This document shows, piece after piece, positions 62,265-64,000 of a stretch of 64,000 bases of DNA. The stretch spans positions 496,001 to 560,000 of the forward strand of contig NC_016630.1 in assembly GCF_000163895.2 (NCBI RefSeq), given 5' to 3'. The stretch's first letter is position 1, and each line of letters opens with the position of its first letter. The stretch comes from Filifactor alocis ATCC 35896 (GTDB taxonomy: Bacteria > Bacillota > Clostridia > Peptostreptococcales > Filifactoraceae). A program made the translations under genes and the position numbers. The notes below the pieces were generated by a model, which was not told the origin of the DNA, ran no database searches, and saw only the letters and a list, made by a program, of their open reading frames with translations.

Positions 62265-63074
62265 TTAATGAAAAAAAGAAAAGATAAGTACTAATATTCC
62301 AAGCACAATACGATAGTATCCAAAAAATTGAAAATCATGTTTTTTGATATAAGACATTAATTTTTGAATTACTAAAATTGCCACAATGTAAGATATTACA
62401 CTTCCAAATAATACCAAAAACCATTGAAACAAATCAAAATGCAACCCCACTTTTAAAACCTTCAACATAGTAGCACCAAGCATTGTCGGAATTGCCAAAA
62501 AGAACGAAAACTCTGCTGCCGTCGTTCGAGAACACCCTAATATCATTGCACCGATAATAGTCGCTGCTGAGCGAGATGTTCCCGGAATCATTGCCAAGCA
62601 TTGAAACAAACCAATCATAAAGGCTGTTTTGCAAGAAATATCATGTACCGTATTAAATTGAAACACAGATTTGCTCTTCTTCTCAAGAATGATAATTCCT
62701 ATCCCCCAAAATACCAACATGACTGCTACAGAAATGGGATTAAATAAATACTTATCTATCAAATCATCAAATAACAATCCCAATACAATTGCAGGCATAA
62801 CACCTATAATCACTTTTTTCCATAGTGAAACAGCACTCTTCTTTTGTTCTGCGTTTTTTTCTTTTGAAAAAGGATTCAGTTCCTTGAAATAAATTGTAAC
62901 GACAGATAAAATTGCACCAAACTGGATAATTACATCAAATGCATTCGAAAAATTCTCCGGTGAAAGTGAAAAAAATTGATGTACCAATATCAAGTGCCCC
63001 GTACTGCTAATCGGAAGAAATTCCGTAACTCCTTCCACAATTCCCAAAATAAATACTTTCAAAAATTCAATCAT
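62265..63074 (-). CDS. uppP: Undecaprenyl-diphosphatase (BacA/UppP)
   Basis: The 269-residue polytopic protein has both family motifs: EGVTEFLPISSTGHL (residues about 14-28) and PGTSRSAATIIGAM (about 165-178). It recycles undecaprenyl diphosphate for cell-wall synthesis and gives basal bacitracin resistance. Length is normal. Confidence 0.97.
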   Translation of the reverse strand: MIEFLKVFILGIVEGVTEFLPISSTGHLILVHQFFSLSPENFSNAFDVIIQFGAILSVVTIYFKELNPFSKEKNAEQKKSAVSLWKKVIIGVMPAIVLGLLFDDLIDKYLFNPISVAVMLVFWGIGIIILEKKSKSVFQFNTVHDISCKTAFMIGLFQCLAMIPGTSRSAATIIGAMILGCSRTTAAEFSFFLAIPTMLGATMLKVLKVGLHFDLFQWFLVLFGSVISYIVAILVIQKLMSYIKKHDFQFFGYYRIVLGILVLIFSFFH

Positions 63075-63275
63075 ACTCTAAATTCCTCTCTGATATATAC
63101 TATCATTCAGTCGCTATTCAAAAACTCTCTTATTGACAAATTACTCATTTATCAAAAATAATAGTCTTTTTTTCTAAAAAATAGATACTGTTACATTTAT
63201 TTTCGTACGAATTTTTCAACAATGACTATCTTACTATAAAACATGTAGAAATTCCATCCTATTTTGATATATCAC

Positions 63276-63321
63276 ATAAAAAAACAGACCCTCTCTCCAT
63301 ATACAGAAAAAAGGACCTGTT
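63276..63321 (-). terminator. Terminator downstream of nifJ
   Basis: AACAGGTCC and GGGTCTGTT pair with one wobble, then a run of seven T residues on the minus strand, 20 bp past the nifJ stop. The remainder of 63075-63275 shows no gene. Confidence 0.72.
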
Positions 63322-63340
63322 GTTCATATCTCACCAACAT

Positions 63341-64000
<660 letters not shown>

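Overview
The window is AT-rich, with almost every gene on the minus strand, strong AGGAGG ribosome-binding sites and frequent TTG starts. This suggests a low-GC anaerobic Bacillota of class Clostridia. Pyruvate:ferredoxin oxidoreductase at the right edge fits an anaerobe. Peptostreptococcaceae or a neighbouring human-associated lineage is my low-confidence guess.

About 1-54.2 kb is most of an integrative and conjugative element (ICE) of the Tn1549 / clostridial CTn type. Its left end lies outside the window and its right end abuts the 3' end of lysS. Reading in the transcription direction (right to left), it holds a small membrane protein, a repA with a truncated dnaC-like gene, parA-parB, a BRO/DinD-like gene, a second repA with an intact dnaC-like loader, pcfB (DUF3801) and virD4. 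Then come ssb, a Maff2 pilin-like protein, a TrbL/VirB6-like channel, a TM/coiled-coil protein, a PrgI-like protein, virB4, an orphan DNA methyltransferase, an NlpC/P60 hydrolase, DUF4315, DUF4366, an AlbA_2/ATPase regulator, topoisomerase III, a second methyltransferase and a coiled-coil protein. Last is a giant protein of more than 3,800 residues (primase-like, ArdC-like, adenine methyltransferase and SNF2 helicase domains) that runs off the left edge. A TnpV-like gene is embedded in another frame of the giant gene's linker.

The main discovery is that virD4, the coupling-protein gene, is split into three in-frame pieces by two complete integrative mobilizable elements. IME-A (about 26645-38880, 12.2 kb) carries TnpW, a DUF1016 nuclease, a DnaD-like replication protein, a MobQ relaxase with oriT, DUF3847, a sigma-like regulator behind a possible leader-peptide attenuator, a MATE exporter, an ECF transporter (A-A fusion, T, S), a TetR regulator and a large serine recombinase. 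IME-B (about 39310-46506, 7.2 kb) carries TnpW, a membrane protein, a MobQ relaxase with oriT, DUF3847, a type II restriction-modification cassette with a controller-like HTH gene, and a large serine recombinase. Both have a GG core and the shared terminal motif TTGTCAAGGAC. Removing both on paper restores one open virD4 frame of about 607 codons.

The region from 54.2 to 64 kb is ordinary chromosome: lysS, greA, dusB, coaX, birA, a LapA-like protein, a small Csx20-like protein, tRNA-Thr, a Mn2+ riboswitch with a GDT1-family exporter, a UPF0489 gene, uppP and the C-terminal part of nifJ.

Intrinsic terminators recur 25-60 nt upstream of start codons throughout the ICE and both IMEs, which suggests widespread attenuation. 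All assignments rest on reading sequence and motifs; no searches were run.
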